Of a DNA stretch of 64,000 bases, positions 28,637-38,463 are shown piece after piece. The position numbers and the translations under genes were made by a program. The stretch covers positions 434,001 to 498,000 of the forward strand of contig NZ_QHHQ01000005.1 in NCBI RefSeq assembly GCF_003258595.1. The letters are read 5' to 3'. The stretch's first letter is position 1. Every line of letters begins with the position of its first letter. Origin of the DNA: Acuticoccus sediminis (GTDB lineage Bacteria; Pseudomonadota; Alphaproteobacteria; Rhizobiales; Amorphaceae). The notes beneath the pieces are model-generated. The model saw nothing but the letters and a program-made list of their open reading frames with translations. It ran no database searches and was not told where the DNA came from.

Positions 28637-29989
28637 ATGACAAAGCTGATCCGGCCGTCCCGCCGTCGCTTCCTTCACGGAACGGCCCTGGCCGGCGCCG
28701 CACTGGCGACACCCGCGTTCTTCACGCGCGGCGCCTGGGCCGCCGACTTCTGCAACAACCCCGCCGGCTCCACCGTCACGCTCGGCTTCAACGTCCCCCA
28801 GACCGGCCCCTACGCCGACGAGGGCAAGGACGAGCTGCGCGCGTTCGAGCTTGCCGTGAAGCACCTCAACGGCGAGGGCGACGGCGGCATGCTCAGCACC
28901 TTCAAGCCGTCCAACCTCAAGGGGAACGGCATTCTCGGCCGGAAGGTCGAGTTCGTCACCGGCGACACCCAGACCAAGTCCGACGCCGCCCGCGCCACCG
29001 CCCGCCGCATGATCGAGAAGGACGGCGTCATCATGGTCTCGGGAGGCTCCTCGTCGGGCGTCGCGGTGGCCGTGCAGTCGCTCTGCCAGGAGATGGGCGT
29101 CCTCTTCATGGCCGGCCTCACCCACTCCAACGACACCACCGGCAAGGACAAGCGCCGCTACGGCTTCCGCCACTTCTTCAACGCCTACCAGTCCGGCGTC
29201 GCGCTGGGTTCGGTGCTGGCCGAGGCCTACGGCAAGGAGCGCCGCGCCTACCACCTGACCGCCGACTACACCTGGGGCTGGACGCAGGAAGAGTCGATCA
29301 AGAACGCGACCGAGGCGCAGGGATGGGAGACCGTACAGACGGTCCGCACGCCGCTCGGCGCGGGCGACTTCTCGCAGTACCTCACCCCGGTCCTGAACTC
29401 CGGCGCCGACGTCCTCATCCTGAACCACTACGGCGGCGACATGGTGAACTCGCTGACGCAGGCGGTGCAGTTCGGCATGCGCGACAAGCAGGTCAACGGC
29501 AAGCAGTTCGAGATCGTCGTGCCGCTCTACTCGGAGCTGATGGCCGAGGGCGCGGGCGAGAACGTGAAGGGCATCTTCGGCACCTCCAACTGGTCCTGGC
29601 AGCTCGATAACGACGGCACCAAGGCGTTCGCCAAGTCGTTCGGCCAGGTGTACGGCCGTCCGCCGTCCCAGGCGGCCCACACCTGCTACGTGCAGACCCT
29701 CCTCTACGCCAACGCGGTGGAGACCGCCGGCACCTTCGCCCCGCCGGAGGTCATCAAGGCCCTGGAAGGGTTCGAGTTCGACGGCATGGGCAACGGCCCG
29801 ACCCTCTACCGCGACACCGACCACCAGTGCTTCAAGGACGTGCTGGTCGTGCAGGGCAACGAGAAGCCGACGTCCCAGTTCGACCTCCTCAAGGTCTACA
29901 AGATCGTCCCGCGCTCGGAGGTCACCTACGATCCGTCGATCTTCGGCGGCGAGCTCGGCCCATACGACGTCGCGGGCTGCGCGGCGTAA
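28637..29989 (+). CDS. ABC transporter substrate-binding protein, Tat-exported (BCAA/amide type)
   Basis: A 450-residue periplasmic binding protein of the type I (LivJ/UrtA-like) fold. The N-terminus carries a twin-arginine signal (SRRRFLHG) and cleavage near GAWAA. The binding-fold landmarks are FNVPQTGPYADEG, the SGGSSSGVAVA loop and LTADYTWGW. Cysteines in DFCNN and HQCFKD may form a disulphide. It is the first gene of a five-gene importer (two permeases, two ATPases follow). The substrate is not determined; the divergent acyl-type regulator and SSS kinase suggest a small carboxylate, amide or amino acid. Confidence 0.88.
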   Translation: MTKLIRPSRRRFLHGTALAGAALATPAFFTRGAWAADFCNNPAGSTVTLGFNVPQTGPYADEGKDELRAFELAVKHLNGEGDGGMLSTFKPSNLKGNGILGRKVEFVTGDTQTKSDAARATARRMIEKDGVIMVSGGSSSGVAVAVQSLCQEMGVLFMAGLTHSNDTTGKDKRRYGFRHFFNAYQSGVALGSVLAEAYGKERRAYHLTADYTWGWTQEESIKNATEAQGWETVQTVRTPLGAGDFSQYLTPVLNSGADVLILNHYGGDMVNSLTQAVQFGMRDKQVNGKQFEIVVPLYSELMAEGAGENVKGIFGTSNWSWQLDNDGTKAFAKSFGQVYGRPPSQAAHTCYVQTLLYANAVETAGTFAPPEVIKALEGFEFDGMGNGPTLYRDTDHQCFKDVLVVQGNEKPTSQFDLLKVYKIVPRSEVTYDPSIFGGELGPYDVAGCAA

Positions 29990-30386
29990 CCGGGCGACGG
30001 CCCGGCCCGCCGTGCGGCCGGGCACCCGCGCCATCCGGAACGACGCGGCGCGGAGCGCGCCGGCTCCCGGCCGCCCCGCCCGGAACGGACGGGCGCCACA
30101 GGCGCCCTCCTCCGGCGGGCGGCCGCCGCGGCCGCCGGCCTGACGGGCGCGCCCGGCGAGGCACCGCCGCCGCCCCCGCCGCTGCCCCTGCGGCGCCGGA
30201 CCGGCGACATGCCGATCGGCGCGGACGGCCGGACGACCCGACGGGAAGAGTGGCCCCGCGCCGCTCGTCCCTCCGCCGGACGGCAGGCGCCGCCCCGGCC
30301 TCGACAGCACCGAGACCCAGGCCAACCCGCGGTCCTGCCGGCCGCCGGGACGGTGCTTCACGCAGTCACGATGGTGGGAACGCTCG
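29990..30386 (+). other. Intergenic spacer inside the ABC operon with early hairpin
   Basis: A 397-bp very GC-rich gap without a supportable gene. Just after the binding-protein stop, arms 30000-30006 and 30017-30023 pair perfectly around a 10-base loop, with no T-run. Such hairpins after binding-protein genes usually stabilise the upstream message and reduce read-through, giving more binding protein than permease. The rest shows no recognised motif. Confidence 0.4.
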
Positions 30387-31403
30387 ATGGACGCCATACT
30401 GCTCCAGATCCTCAACGGGCTCGACAAGGGCGGCGCCTATGCGCTGATCGCCCTCGGCCTGACACTGACCTTCGGGACCCTGGGCGTCGTCAACTTCGCC
30501 CACGGCGCCCTCTTCATGCTCGGGGCCTTCTGCGTCGTCGGCATCCAGCAGGTCCTGACCATCTCCGAGCGGGTCCGTGACCCCTCCATCACCTTCTTCG
30601 AGGCCTACATCGAGCAGCCCTACCTGGTGTCCTGGTTCGGCGACACGGGGGCGGCGATCATCGACTGGGTGATCCCGATCTCGCTCCTCGCCGCGATCCC
30701 GATCATGCTCCTCGTCGGCATCCTGATGGAGCGCGGGCTGATCCGCTTTTTCTACAAGCGCCCGCACGCCGAGCAGATCCTCGTGACCTTCGGCCTCGCC
30801 ATCGTACTGGCGGAGATCGTCAAGGCCTGGTTCGGCGCCAACCCGATCCCGGTGCAGCCGCCGGAGATCGTGCGCGGCTCGGCCGACATCGGCGCCTGGC
30901 TGGGGATCGACGCGAACCTCAGCTATCCCTGGTGGCGCCTCATTTACCTCGTCTCCTCGTTCGTCATCATCGGCGGCGTCTTCGCCTTCCTCAACTTGAC
31001 GACCTACGGGATGGTGGTGCGCGCCGGCATGGCCGACCGCGAGACGGTGCAGCTCCTCGGCATCGACATCCAGCGCCGCTTCACGGTGGTGTTCGGCCTC
31101 GCGGCGGTGGTCGCGGGCCTCGCCGGGGCGCTCTACACCGGGATCCAGCCGCCGAACTACAACATCGGCATGGAGTTCCTGGTGCTGTCCTTCGTCGTCG
31201 TCGTGGTCGGCGGCATGGGCTCGCTGCCGGGCGCCGTCGCCGCCGGCTTCCTCCTTGGCATGCTGCAGTCGTTCGCGTCCCTCAACGAGGTGAAGTCGCT
31301 CCTGCCGGGCATCGACCAAGTCGTCATCTACCTCGTCGCCGTGATCGTCCTCCTGACCCGTCCACGGGGTCTGCTGGGCCGCAAGGGCGTGATGGAGGCG
31401 TAA
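30387..31403 (+). CDS. ABC transporter permease, LivH type
   Basis: A 338-residue inner-membrane permease with about eight hydrophobic helices. The opening [20 protein letters not shown] and the coupling-helix region [20 protein letters not shown] are those of the LivH/UrtB family. It pairs with the LivM-type permease one base downstream and with the binding protein upstream. The start ATG 30387 has GGGAACG before it. Confidence 0.9.
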   Translation: MDAILLQILNGLDKGGAYALIALGLTLTFGTLGVVNFAHGALFMLGAFCVVGIQQVLTISERVRDPSITFFEAYIEQPYLVSWFGDTGAAIIDWVIPISLLAAIPIMLLVGILMERGLIRFFYKRPHAEQILVTFGLAIVLAEIVKAWFGANPIPVQPPEIVRGSADIGAWLGIDANLSYPWWRLIYLVSSFVIIGGVFAFLNLTTYGMVVRAGMADRETVQLLGIDIQRRFTVVFGLAAVVAGLAGALYTGIQPPNYNIGMEFLVLSFVVVVVGGMGSLPGAVAAGFLLGMLQSFASLNEVKSLLPGIDQVVIYLVAVIVLLTRPRGLLGRKGVMEA

Positions 31404-31404
31404 C

Positions 31405-32637
31405 ATGGATCAGGCACACGAGACCCAGTCCCCCTTCGCCGAGCCGGTCGTCGCCAAGCCCAATTCGGAGTCGGCATTCTACCGCACCAGCGGCGATGTC
31501 CCGACCCAGCTGCCGCCGCTCGGACCCGAGATGGCGCCGCTCTGGCCGCCGAGACGCGACATCCTGATGACGGTCATCTTCGGCATCGTCGTCTTCACGA
31601 TGCCGATCTGGCTCCAGCCCTTCGGCGCGGCCTATCCGGACCTGATGCAGCGATTTGCGATCTACGGGATCTTCGCGATCGGCTTCAACATCCTGTTCGG
31701 GCTCACGGGGTACCTCTCCTTCGGCCATGCCGCGTTCCTCGGCGTCGGCTCCTACACTGCCGTGTGGTCGTTCAAGCTCCTGTCGCTGAACATCATCCCG
31801 GCGATCATCTGCTCCACCCTGATGGCCGGCGTCTTCGCCGTCGTCATCGGCTACGTGTCGCTGCGGCGGTCGGGCATCTACTTCTCGATCCTGACGCTGG
31901 CGTTCGCGCAGATGTGCTACAACCTCGCCTACTCGGTACTCACCCCGATCACCAACGGCGAGACGGGCCTGCGTGTCCTGAGGGACGACCCGCGCATCAT
32001 CGACGCGATGTTCGGCAGCACCACCGTCGCGGTCCCGCGGGCGGAGATCTTCGGCATCGCGATCACCGGGATGACCGGGTTCTGGGCCTGCGCCGTCTGC
32101 CTGATGATCGCCTTCTACGTCGCGCTGCGGATCACCCGCTCGCCCTTCGGCATGATGCTGCGCGGCATCAAGTCGAACCAGACGCGCATGTCCTATGTCG
32201 GCGTCAACACGCGCCCCTACACGCTGGTCGCCTTCATCATCTCCGGGATGTACGCCGGCCTCGCCGGCGGCCTCCTCGCCATCGTCGACCCGCTCGCGGG
32301 GGCGGAGCGCATGCAGTGGACCGCCTCGGGCGAAGTGGTGCTGATGACGATCCTCGGCGGCGCCGGCACCCTCCTCGGCCCGTTCGTCGGCGCGGTGATC
32401 ATCAAGTACTTCGAGAACATCTTCTCCTCGCTCGGCGACGCGACCCTGGCGGACGCCTTCTCCTTCCTACCGCCGAGCGTCGAGCACGTGGTCGTCACCA
32501 TCGTCTCCCCGTTCGTCGGCGAGGGCTGGCACCTCACCCTCGGCGTCCTCTTCATGATCGTGGTGATCTTCCTGCCGGGCGGCCTGGTGGAGGGCTTCCG
32601 GCGCATCGGCCGCCTCTTCCGGTCCAAGGAGCGCTGA
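31405..32637 (+). CDS. ABC transporter permease, LivM type
   Basis: A 410-residue permease of the LivM/UrtC family with [20 protein letters not shown] and the coupling region [20 protein letters not shown]. It has an unusual hydrophilic N-terminal extension of about 50 residues before the first helix. It follows the LivH-type gene with a one-base gap and is followed by the LivG-type ATPase after one base, so all five genes are one operon. Confidence 0.9.
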   Translation: MDQAHETQSPFAEPVVAKPNSESAFYRTSGDVPTQLPPLGPEMAPLWPPRRDILMTVIFGIVVFTMPIWLQPFGAAYPDLMQRFAIYGIFAIGFNILFGLTGYLSFGHAAFLGVGSYTAVWSFKLLSLNIIPAIICSTLMAGVFAVVIGYVSLRRSGIYFSILTLAFAQMCYNLAYSVLTPITNGETGLRVLRDDPRIIDAMFGSTTVAVPRAEIFGIAITGMTGFWACAVCLMIAFYVALRITRSPFGMMLRGIKSNQTRMSYVGVNTRPYTLVAFIISGMYAGLAGGLLAIVDPLAGAERMQWTASGEVVLMTILGGAGTLLGPFVGAVIIKYFENIFSSLGDATLADAFSFLPPSVEHVVVTIVSPFVGEGWHLTLGVLFMIVVIFLPGGLVEGFRRIGRLFRSKER

Positions 32638-32638
32638 C

Positions 32639-33400
32639 ATGATCGAGAACAAGGTGCTCCACGTCGCGGACGTTCAGAAGAACTTCGCCGGGCTGCGCGC
32701 GCTGTCGGACATCGACCTGACGATCACCGAGGGCAAGACGCACGCGATCATCGGCCCGAACGGGGCCGGCAAGTCGACGCTGCTCAACGTGGTCGTCGGC
32801 CGCATCATCCCCGACGAAGGCGCGGTGGTGTTCGACGGCACGGTAATCACCGGCAAGAAGCCGTACGAGATCAACCAGCTCGGCATCGCCCGGGTGTTCC
32901 AGACGCCGGAGATCTTCAACGACCTGACGCTGCTGCAGAACGTCATGGTGCCGGCCTACGCCAAGCGCGACGGGCCGCTGCGCCTCAACGTCCTCACCGC
33001 GCTCGACAGCGACACCGACATCCGCCTCGCCGCCGAGGAGATCCTCGAGGACGTCGGCCTCGCCGACAAGCGGCACGCGGACGCCAGCGCCATGTCGCGC
33101 GGCGACAAGCGGCGGCTGGAGCTCGCAATGTGCCTGGTGCAGCGGCCCAAGCTCCTGCTGCTCGACGAGCCGACCGCCGGCATGAGCCGCCTCGACACCA
33201 ACCGCACCATCGACCTCCTGAAGAAGATCAAGGCCGGCGGCATGACCAAGGTGATCATCGAGCACGACATGCACGTCGTCTTCTCGCTCGCCGACATGGT
33301 CACCGTGCTCGCGGGCGGGCGCATCATCGCCCAGGGCACGCCCGAGGAGGTCCGCCGCGACCCCAAGGTCCAGGAAGCCTATCTCGGAGGAGCGCACTGA
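32639..33400 (+). CDS. ABC transporter ATP-binding protein, LivG type
   Basis: A 253-residue ATPase subunit. Walker A is GPNGAGKST (residues 39-47), Walker B is LLLLDEPTAGM, and the H-loop is IIEHDMHVV. The signature motif is unusual: MSRGDKRRLE instead of LSGGQ-type, which the urea/amide branch of this family also tends to show. The stop overlaps the LivF-type start by one base. Together with LivF it powers the importer. Confidence 0.9.
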   Translation: MIENKVLHVADVQKNFAGLRALSDIDLTITEGKTHAIIGPNGAGKSTLLNVVVGRIIPDEGAVVFDGTVITGKKPYEINQLGIARVFQTPEIFNDLTLLQNVMVPAYAKRDGPLRLNVLTALDSDTDIRLAAEEILEDVGLADKRHADASAMSRGDKRRLELAMCLVQRPKLLLLDEPTAGMSRLDTNRTIDLLKKIKAGGMTKVIIEHDMHVVFSLADMVTVLAGGRIIAQGTPEEVRRDPKVQEAYLGGAH

Positions 33401-34152
33401 TGGCCGCCGTCGACACCCTCGCCCGGACCGCCCCGGCGCCGAGCGCCGAGCCGTTCTTCGCCTGCCGCGACGTCCACGCCTACTACGGCGAGAGCTACAT
33501 CGTGCAGGGCATCTCGTTCGAGATGAAGGAGGGCGAGGTCGTCGCCCTCCTCGGCCGCAACGGCGCGGGCAAGACGTCGACCCTGCGCACCATCGCCCGC
33601 ACCGACTCCCCGCAGATGAGGAAGGGCGAGATCTGGCTCGGCGGGCATCCGCTGCACAAGACCAACTCCGTCGGCGCGGCGAAGCTCGGCCTCCAGCTCG
33701 TCCCCGAGGACCGGCGCATCATCCCCGGCCTCACGGTGGAGGAGAACCTGAAGCTCGCGCAGATCGCCGAGCCGAAGGGCTGGGAGATCGAACGGGTCTA
33801 CGAACGCTTCCCCCGCCTCGCCGAGCGGCGGCGCCAGGAGGCGGTGACGATGTCGGGCGGCGAGCAGCAGATGCTGGCGGTCGCCCGCGCCCTCTGCCGC
33901 GAGCTGAAGCTCCTGCTTCTCGACGAGCCCTACGAGGGTCTCGCCCCGGTGATCGTGCAGGAGATCGAGAGGATCGTCGCGGAGATCAAGGAAGCCGGCA
34001 TCACCACCATCATGGTCGAGCAGAACGCCATCGCCGCGCTCCATCTCGCCGACCGCGCGATCATCATGGACATGGGCGAGATCGTCTATACCGGCACGGC
34101 GAAGGACGTCCTCGCCGACAAGGCGCTGCGCGAAGAATACCTTGCCGTCTGA
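33400..34152 (+). CDS. ABC transporter ATP-binding protein, LivF type
   Basis: A 250-residue ATPase with Walker A GRNGAGKTS, canonical signature MSGGEQQML, and Walker B LLLLDEPYEGL. The start is the ATG overlapping the LivG stop (TGATG); the longer open frame upstream to 33130 is out of register with any ATPase domain. It is the last gene of the importer operon, followed by a hairpin terminator. Confidence 0.92.
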   Translation: MAAVDTLARTAPAPSAEPFFACRDVHAYYGESYIVQGISFEMKEGEVVALLGRNGAGKTSTLRTIARTDSPQMRKGEIWLGGHPLHKTNSVGAAKLGLQLVPEDRRIIPGLTVEENLKLAQIAEPKGWEIERVYERFPRLAERRRQEAVTMSGGEQQMLAVARALCRELKLLLLDEPYEGLAPVIVQEIERIVAEIKEAGITTIMVEQNAIAALHLADRAIIMDMGEIVYTGTAKDVLADKALREEYLAV

Positions 34153-34180
34153 GCGGGCGTGTCGGGCGCCCCGGGCGGAC

Positions 34181-34208
34181 GGAGCCGGCCTCGGTTGAGG
34201 CCGGCTCC
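34181..34208. terminator. Perfect 12-bp hairpin terminator between convergent operons
   Basis: Arms 34181-34192 and 34197-34208 pair perfectly around a GGTT loop. It follows the importer operon by 28 bases and the homocysteine methyltransferase gene ends 18 bases away on the other strand, so it can serve both. The U-tract is short. Confidence 0.65.
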
Positions 34209-34225
34209 TTCATGTCCGGCGGCGC

Positions 34226-35152
34226 TCAGGCCGCGACCGGGAGCTGCCGCGCGATCGCCGCGATATGGCGAAGGTCCGTGCCGCAGCAGCCGCCGAAGAC
34301 GGTGAAGTGCGGGAAGCGGCGGGCGAGCTCGGCCATCTGCCCGCCCAGCTCGCGCGGGTCGCCGTCGTCGAGCTCGGTGGCGTTGTCGAGCTCGGCGTGG
34401 CTGCAGCGCGAGGCATTGGCGACGAACCCCTTCACGCGCTCCATCCAGGCCCCCTCGCCCCAGCTCTTCGCGGCATGGTCGGGGTGGGCGCAGTTCACCA
34501 GGAAGTAGGCGGCGGCGGAATCGGTCGCGGCATCCACCGCCTCGACCGCCTCTCTCAGCGTCCCGCCGGTCGGCAGGCGCCCGTCGGTCTCCACGGTGAA
34601 GGAGATCGCCACCGGCAGTCCCAGCTTGCCGGCCGCCCAGACGATGCCGATCGCCTCCTCCGCGTAGCCGATGGTGAACGCGTTCACCATCTCGACGCCG
34701 CCGCCGGCGAAGATGGCGATCTGCCGGCAGTGATAGGCCTCGGCGCGCTCCGCCGACATCACCATCTCGGGCGCGTACCCGTCGGCGCGCGGGCCGACCA
34801 TGCCGGACACGATCGTCGGCACGGCGCCCGCGCGGGCCTGCGCCGCGGCGGCGAATTCGACCGCCTTGCGGTTGACGGTGTCGAGCCGCTCGCCGGCGTA
34901 GCCGATGGGCGCGCTGCGGTCGGCGTTCGCGGTCCAGGTGAAGGTGTCGAGGATCACCCCCGCGCCCACCTCGCGCGCCGTCTCGACGAGGGCGTCGTAG
35001 TACGAGGCGAGGAGCGCAGCGCCGTCTGCCGTCTCCATCAGCGGATAGGCGGCGAAACCGGGCAGCTCGATGCCCTTGTTGAAAATAATGTCCGTTTCGT
35101 TGCCCGTGTACTGCAGAAACGGCTGTGTCATCTGCGGAAGCTTATGGTTCAT
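34226..35152 (-). CDS. Homocysteine S-methyltransferase family protein
   Basis: A 308-residue (beta/alpha)8 barrel methyltransferase that transfers a methyl group to homocysteine or a related thiol. Zinc-binding cysteines are seen in FLVNCAHPDH and in the paired Cys of FGGCCGTDLRH, the Hcy-methyltransferase pattern. The methyl donor (betaine, S-methylmethionine or other) cannot be read from sequence. Start may be 35152 or the in-frame ATG 35131 (MTQPFLQ). It is divergent from a cupin gene across about 146 bp. Confidence 0.85.
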   Translation of the reverse strand: MNHKLPQMTQPFLQYTGNETDIIFNKGIELPGFAAYPLMETADGAALLASYYDALVETAREVGAGVILDTFTWTANADRSAPIGYAGERLDTVNRKAVEFAAAAQARAGAVPTIVSGMVGPRADGYAPEMVMSAERAEAYHCRQIAIFAGGGVEMVNAFTIGYAEEAIGIVWAAGKLGLPVAISFTVETDGRLPTGGTLREAVEAVDAATDSAAAYFLVNCAHPDHAAKSWGEGAWMERVKGFVANASRCSHAELDNATELDDGDPRELGGQMAELARRFPHFTVFGGCCGTDLRHIAAIARQLPVAA

Positions 35153-35298
35153 AGGGTGTCATCCCTTTGCGGGCTCGGCCGCATGTTCAAGCATTTTTGT
35201 CTCAAGGTGGCGCGGAGGGTTCGACGCCGCGTCTTGTAAATGCGAAGTTGGCGACGACCCGCCGCGAAACTGTGCTGCGGAGCACTTGACTGAACAAA

Positions 35299-35772
35299 AT
35301 GGACAAGAAGATGAGCGAGACCGATTGGCGCCTCAACGGCGTGCGGATCGTCAAGGCCAACGAGCTGGATCCCAACACGGCCACGACGCCGGGCATGGAC
35401 CGCGCCGCCGCGATCAACTTCGCGAAGGCGGGCGCGCAGAAGCTGTGGGCCGGAACGGTTTCGATCCATCCGGACGCCAAGACCGGCGCGCATCACCACG
35501 GCCACTTGGAGTCGGTGATCTACGTGGTTCGCGGGCGGGCGCGCATGCGCTGGGGCGACAAGCTGCAATATGTGGCCGAGGCCGAGCCGGGCGACTTCAT
35601 CTTCGTGCCGCCCTACGTCCCGCATCAGGAGATCAACGCGATGACCGACGAGACGCTGGAATGCGTCCTCGTGCGCTCGGACCAGGAGCCGGTGGTCGTG
35701 AACCTCGACATCGATCCGGTGGAGTCGCCCGAGCCGGTGCGCTGGACCGACCCCAACCACCCGGCGGAGTAA
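35299..35772 (+). CDS. Cupin domain protein
   Basis: A 157-residue single-domain cupin. The metal-binding motif 1 is recognisable (GAHHHGHLESVIYVVRGRA), with metal ligands expected from the His cluster and Glu, and motif 2 near PGDFIFVPPYVPHQE. The function cannot be assigned: such proteins range from isomerases and dioxygenases to regulators. Two starts are possible (35299 and 35311, MSETDWRL). A strong terminator follows. Confidence 0.8.
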   Translation: MDKKMSETDWRLNGVRIVKANELDPNTATTPGMDRAAAINFAKAGAQKLWAGTVSIHPDAKTGAHHHGHLESVIYVVRGRARMRWGDKLQYVAEAEPGDFIFVPPYVPHQEINAMTDETLECVLVRSDQEPVVVNLDIDPVESPEPVRWTDPNHPAE

Positions 35773-35860
35773 CCCGCCCGGGACGCCGCGCCGCCGCCCG
35801 GCCGCGAGGCCCGGGCCCCGGCGCGGCGCGACCGGCTCCGATGCGCGGCGCATAAAAAAA

Positions 35861-35881
35861 GGCGGGCCGAGGCCCGCCTTT
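35861..35881. terminator. Bidirectional intrinsic terminator between cupin gene and ctpA
   Basis: Perfect 8-bp GC arms (35861-35868, 35871-35878). The plus strand continues with TTT, and on the minus strand the stem is followed by seven T (35854-35860 are A). It should end ctpA transcription efficiently and the cupin message less so. Confidence 0.85.
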
Positions 35882-35902
35882 CGTGTGTCCGGCCTAGGCC
35901 GA

Positions 35903-37237
35903 TCAGTTCGGCACGCCGTCCTGCGGGTTCGGCGGGAAGGCGTCGGACATCTCGTCGCCATGCAGCAGACTGATGCCGTACTTGAGCTGGACGTCGTCAG
36001 CGCGATCGGTCGGCACGTAGGTCAGCGAGCCGGAGCGCTCCTCGCCCTGGCCGTCCTCGACATTGAGGTGGCCACGCAGGGAGGATTCGCCGCGCGCCTC
36101 GACCTTGCCCTTCAGCTCGTCCGGCAGCGGCTGGATCACCTCGATGTCCGGGTCGATGCCGCGCGCCTGGATGGAGCGGCCGGACGGGGTGTAGTAGCGC
36201 GCCGTCGTCAGGCGGATGGCACCGTTGGCGCCGAGCGGGACGATGGTCTGCACCGAGCCCTTGCCGAAGGACTGGGTGCCGACGATGGTCGCCCGCTTCT
36301 GGTCCTGCAGCGCGCCGGCGACGATCTCGGATGCCGAGGCCGAGCCGCCGTTGATCAGCACGATCAGCGGCTTGCCGTCGATCAGGTCGCCGAGCTCGGC
36401 GGTGTAGCGCTGGGCCTTGTCCTCTTCGCGGCCGCGGGTGGAGACGATCTCGCCTTCGTTGAGGAAGGAGTCGGAAACGTCCACAGCCTCGTTGAGGAGG
36501 CCGCCCGGGTTGTTGCGCAGGTCGAGGACGAAGCCCTTGAGGCCCTTGTCGCCGGCTTCCTCGGTCAGTGCCTTCACGCCTTCGCGAACGCCGCTGGTGG
36601 TGCGCTCGTTGAAGGAGGAGATGCGCACGTAGCCGATGTCGCCCTCCATGATCTCCCACTTGACCGACTGGATCTGGATCTTGGCGCGGGTGATCGCGAT
36701 GTCGATCGGGTCGGTGACGCCTTCACGGCGCACGGTGATGGTGATCTCGGTGTCGACGGGGCCGCGCATCTTGTCCACCGCTTCGGCGAGCGAGAGGCCC
36801 ATGACCTCCTCGCCGTCGAGGTGGGTGATCAGGTCGCCGGCCTGGACGCCGGCCTTGAACGCCGGCGTGTCGTCGATGGGCGAGACGACCTTGATGTAGT
36901 CGCCCTCCATCGTGACCTCGATGCCGAGGCCGCCGAACTCGCCGGAGGTCTGGACCTGCATGTCGGCGAAGTCGTCCGGCGGCATGTAGCTGGAGTGCGG
37001 GTCGAGGGAGGTCAGCATGCCGTTGATGGCGGCAGCGATGAGCTGCTTCTCGTCCGGCGCCTCGACGTACTGGGCGCGAACACGCTCGAACACGTCGCCG
37101 AACAGGTTGAGCTGGCGGTATGTGTCAGCTGAGGCCGCATTCGCACGCGCCAGGATCGCCCCAGGATCTGCGAGCGCGACGGCACCCGCCGCGCCCAGCG
37201 CCGCACCCGTCATCAACAAACCGATTCGACGGATCAT
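35903..37237 (-). CDS. ctpA: C-terminal processing peptidase (S41)
   Basis: A 444-residue periplasmic serine protease. An N-terminal membrane/signal segment (residues 1-24) precedes a PDZ domain (about 95-185, GGLGIEVTMEGDYIKVVSP) and the S41 catalytic core with the GSASASE serine motif (residues 298-304) and the catalytic lysine K326 in SFGKGSVQ. CtpA enzymes trim tails of envelope proteins and peptidoglycan hydrolases. The start ATG overlaps the stop of the EnvC-like gene by 4 bases with AAGGA seven bases upstream. The pairing with an M23 activator fits a cell-wall role. Confidence 0.95.
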   Translation of the reverse strand: MIRRIGLLMTGAALGAAGAVALADPGAILARANAASADTYRQLNLFGDVFERVRAQYVEAPDEKQLIAAAINGMLTSLDPHSSYMPPDDFADMQVQTSGEFGGLGIEVTMEGDYIKVVSPIDDTPAFKAGVQAGDLITHLDGEEVMGLSLAEAVDKMRGPVDTEITITVRREGVTDPIDIAITRAKIQIQSVKWEIMEGDIGYVRISSFNERTTSGVREGVKALTEEAGDKGLKGFVLDLRNNPGGLLNEAVDVSDSFLNEGEIVSTRGREEDKAQRYTAELGDLIDGKPLIVLINGGSASASEIVAGALQDQKRATIVGTQSFGKGSVQTIVPLGANGAIRLTTARYYTPSGRSIQARGIDPDIEVIQPLPDELKGKVEARGESSLRGHLNVEDGQGEERSGSLTYVPTDRADDVQLKYGISLLHGDEMSDAFPPNPQDGVPN

Positions 37238-38463
37238 CCACTTGTCCTTCCTGCATCGGCCGTGGCCTCGCGCCACCAGCCATGACTGTCGATCGCGACG
37301 CGATCCTTTCGGAGCTCAATGTAAAGGGCTGGCCTTGAGCCAAGAAGGTCGGACCCTTTGACGCTGGTGGAGACGGCGGCAGAGCGACGGGCGGACTGTC
37401 CCATCCGTCCCAACGGAGCACCCGGCTCGACCCTGTCACCGATCACGACCGACGTCGATTCTAACCCGGCCAGGACCATATGGTAACCATCGCCAGCGTC
37501 CAGGATCAAGACTTGGCCGTAGTCACTAAATGGTGCCGAAAACAGCACGGTGGCGGCCATAGGGGCAAAGACGGTCGCCTCCGGCAAGGCCGCGATGGTG
37601 CGGCCACTCGACACGTCTCCGGAACCCGTCGCCTCGCCGAACGTTGAGACGACCCTCCCCGCCACCGGCTCGGCGAGCGACCCCTTGCGCGTCTCGAAGT
37701 TCAGCGACGCCGGCGCGGCGTCCACCACGCCGCTGCGCGTCAGTCGGTCGATCAGGCCCGAGACGGTCCGCTCCTCCTCCGCGAGGCGGGCAAGGTCCGC
37801 CGACGCGCGCTCCTTCTCGTAGAGCGAGAGGGCGCGGCGCCGCTGCAGCTCGGCACTCGCCTCGTCCATCTGCCGCCGCTCGGCGTTGAGCTGCGAAAGG
37901 TCCTCGCGCAGCGCCGCCCAGCTCGCCCGCTCGTCCGCCTCGAGGCGCGCCGCGCGCGCCAGGGTGTCGGTCAGCGTCCGGGCGTTGCTGTCGAGCTCCG
38001 GGAGCACGGCGTTCAGGAGGATCGCGCCGCGCACGGTCCTCGTCGGGTCGCCGGTGTCGCCGAAGAGGGCCGGCGGCGGGCGCCGGCCGATCCGCTGCAG
38101 CGCCATCAGGACGGCCGCGAGCTCGCCGCGCTTGTCGGCGAGGTCCTTGCGGATCCCGGCCTGGTCGTCGGTCAGGCGCTCCAGCGCCTCCTCCCGCTCG
38201 GCGATGCGCGACTCGAGGGCGGCGACCTTGTCGGCCGCGTCCTCCGCCTGCTCGCGCAGGCGCGCCTCGTCGCTCGCGAGGTCGATCAGCTCGTCACCCA
38301 GCTCGCTGGCCCGCGCCTCGGCGGCGGCGGTGCTCTCGCGCAGGCGTTCCAGGCGCTGCATCAGCTGCTGGCGCTCACGCGACACGCCCCCCTCGCCGTC
38401 CTGGGCGACCGCCGGTCCGAGTCCGGCGATCAGGAGGGCGGCGAAGACGAGCGATCGGATCAT
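37234..38463 (-). CDS. envC: Murein hydrolase activator EnvC-like (degenerate M23)
   Basis: A 409-residue secreted protein: signal peptide (1-20), long coiled-coil region (about 25-260, rich in Leu/Glu/Arg heptads), then a C-terminal LytM domain. The M23 zinc ligands are not in place: the usual HxxxD and HxH positions read GRTIAALPEA and GYHMVLAGLE. It is therefore a regulatory activator of amidases, as for EnvC, rather than an endopeptidase. It lies between rlmH and ctpA with 4-base overlaps on both sides. Confidence 0.88.
   Translation of the reverse strand: MIRSLVFAALLIAGLGPAVAQDGEGGVSRERQQLMQRLERLRESTAAAEARASELGDELIDLASDEARLREQAEDAADKVAALESRIAEREEALERLTDDQAGIRKDLADKRGELAAVLMALQRIGRRPPPALFGDTGDPTRTVRGAILLNAVLPELDSNARTLTDTLARAARLEADERASWAALREDLSQLNAERRQMDEASAELQRRRALSLYEKERASADLARLAEEERTVSGLIDRLTRSGVVDAAPASLNFETRKGSLAEPVAGRVVSTFGEATGSGDVSSGRTIAALPEATVFAPMAATVLFSAPFSDYGQVLILDAGDGYHMVLAGLESTSVVIGDRVEPGAPLGRMGQSARRSAAVSTSVKGSDLLGSRPALYIELRKDRVAIDSHGWWREATADAGRTSG

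Noticed and set aside
30000-30386. Small gene in the ABC operon spacer
   Set aside because: Frames here are Pro/Arg/Gly-rich shadows without ribosome sites.
37234-38463. Active M23 endopeptidase
   Set aside because: Zinc ligands are missing at the usual positions, so an EnvC-type activator is the better reading.
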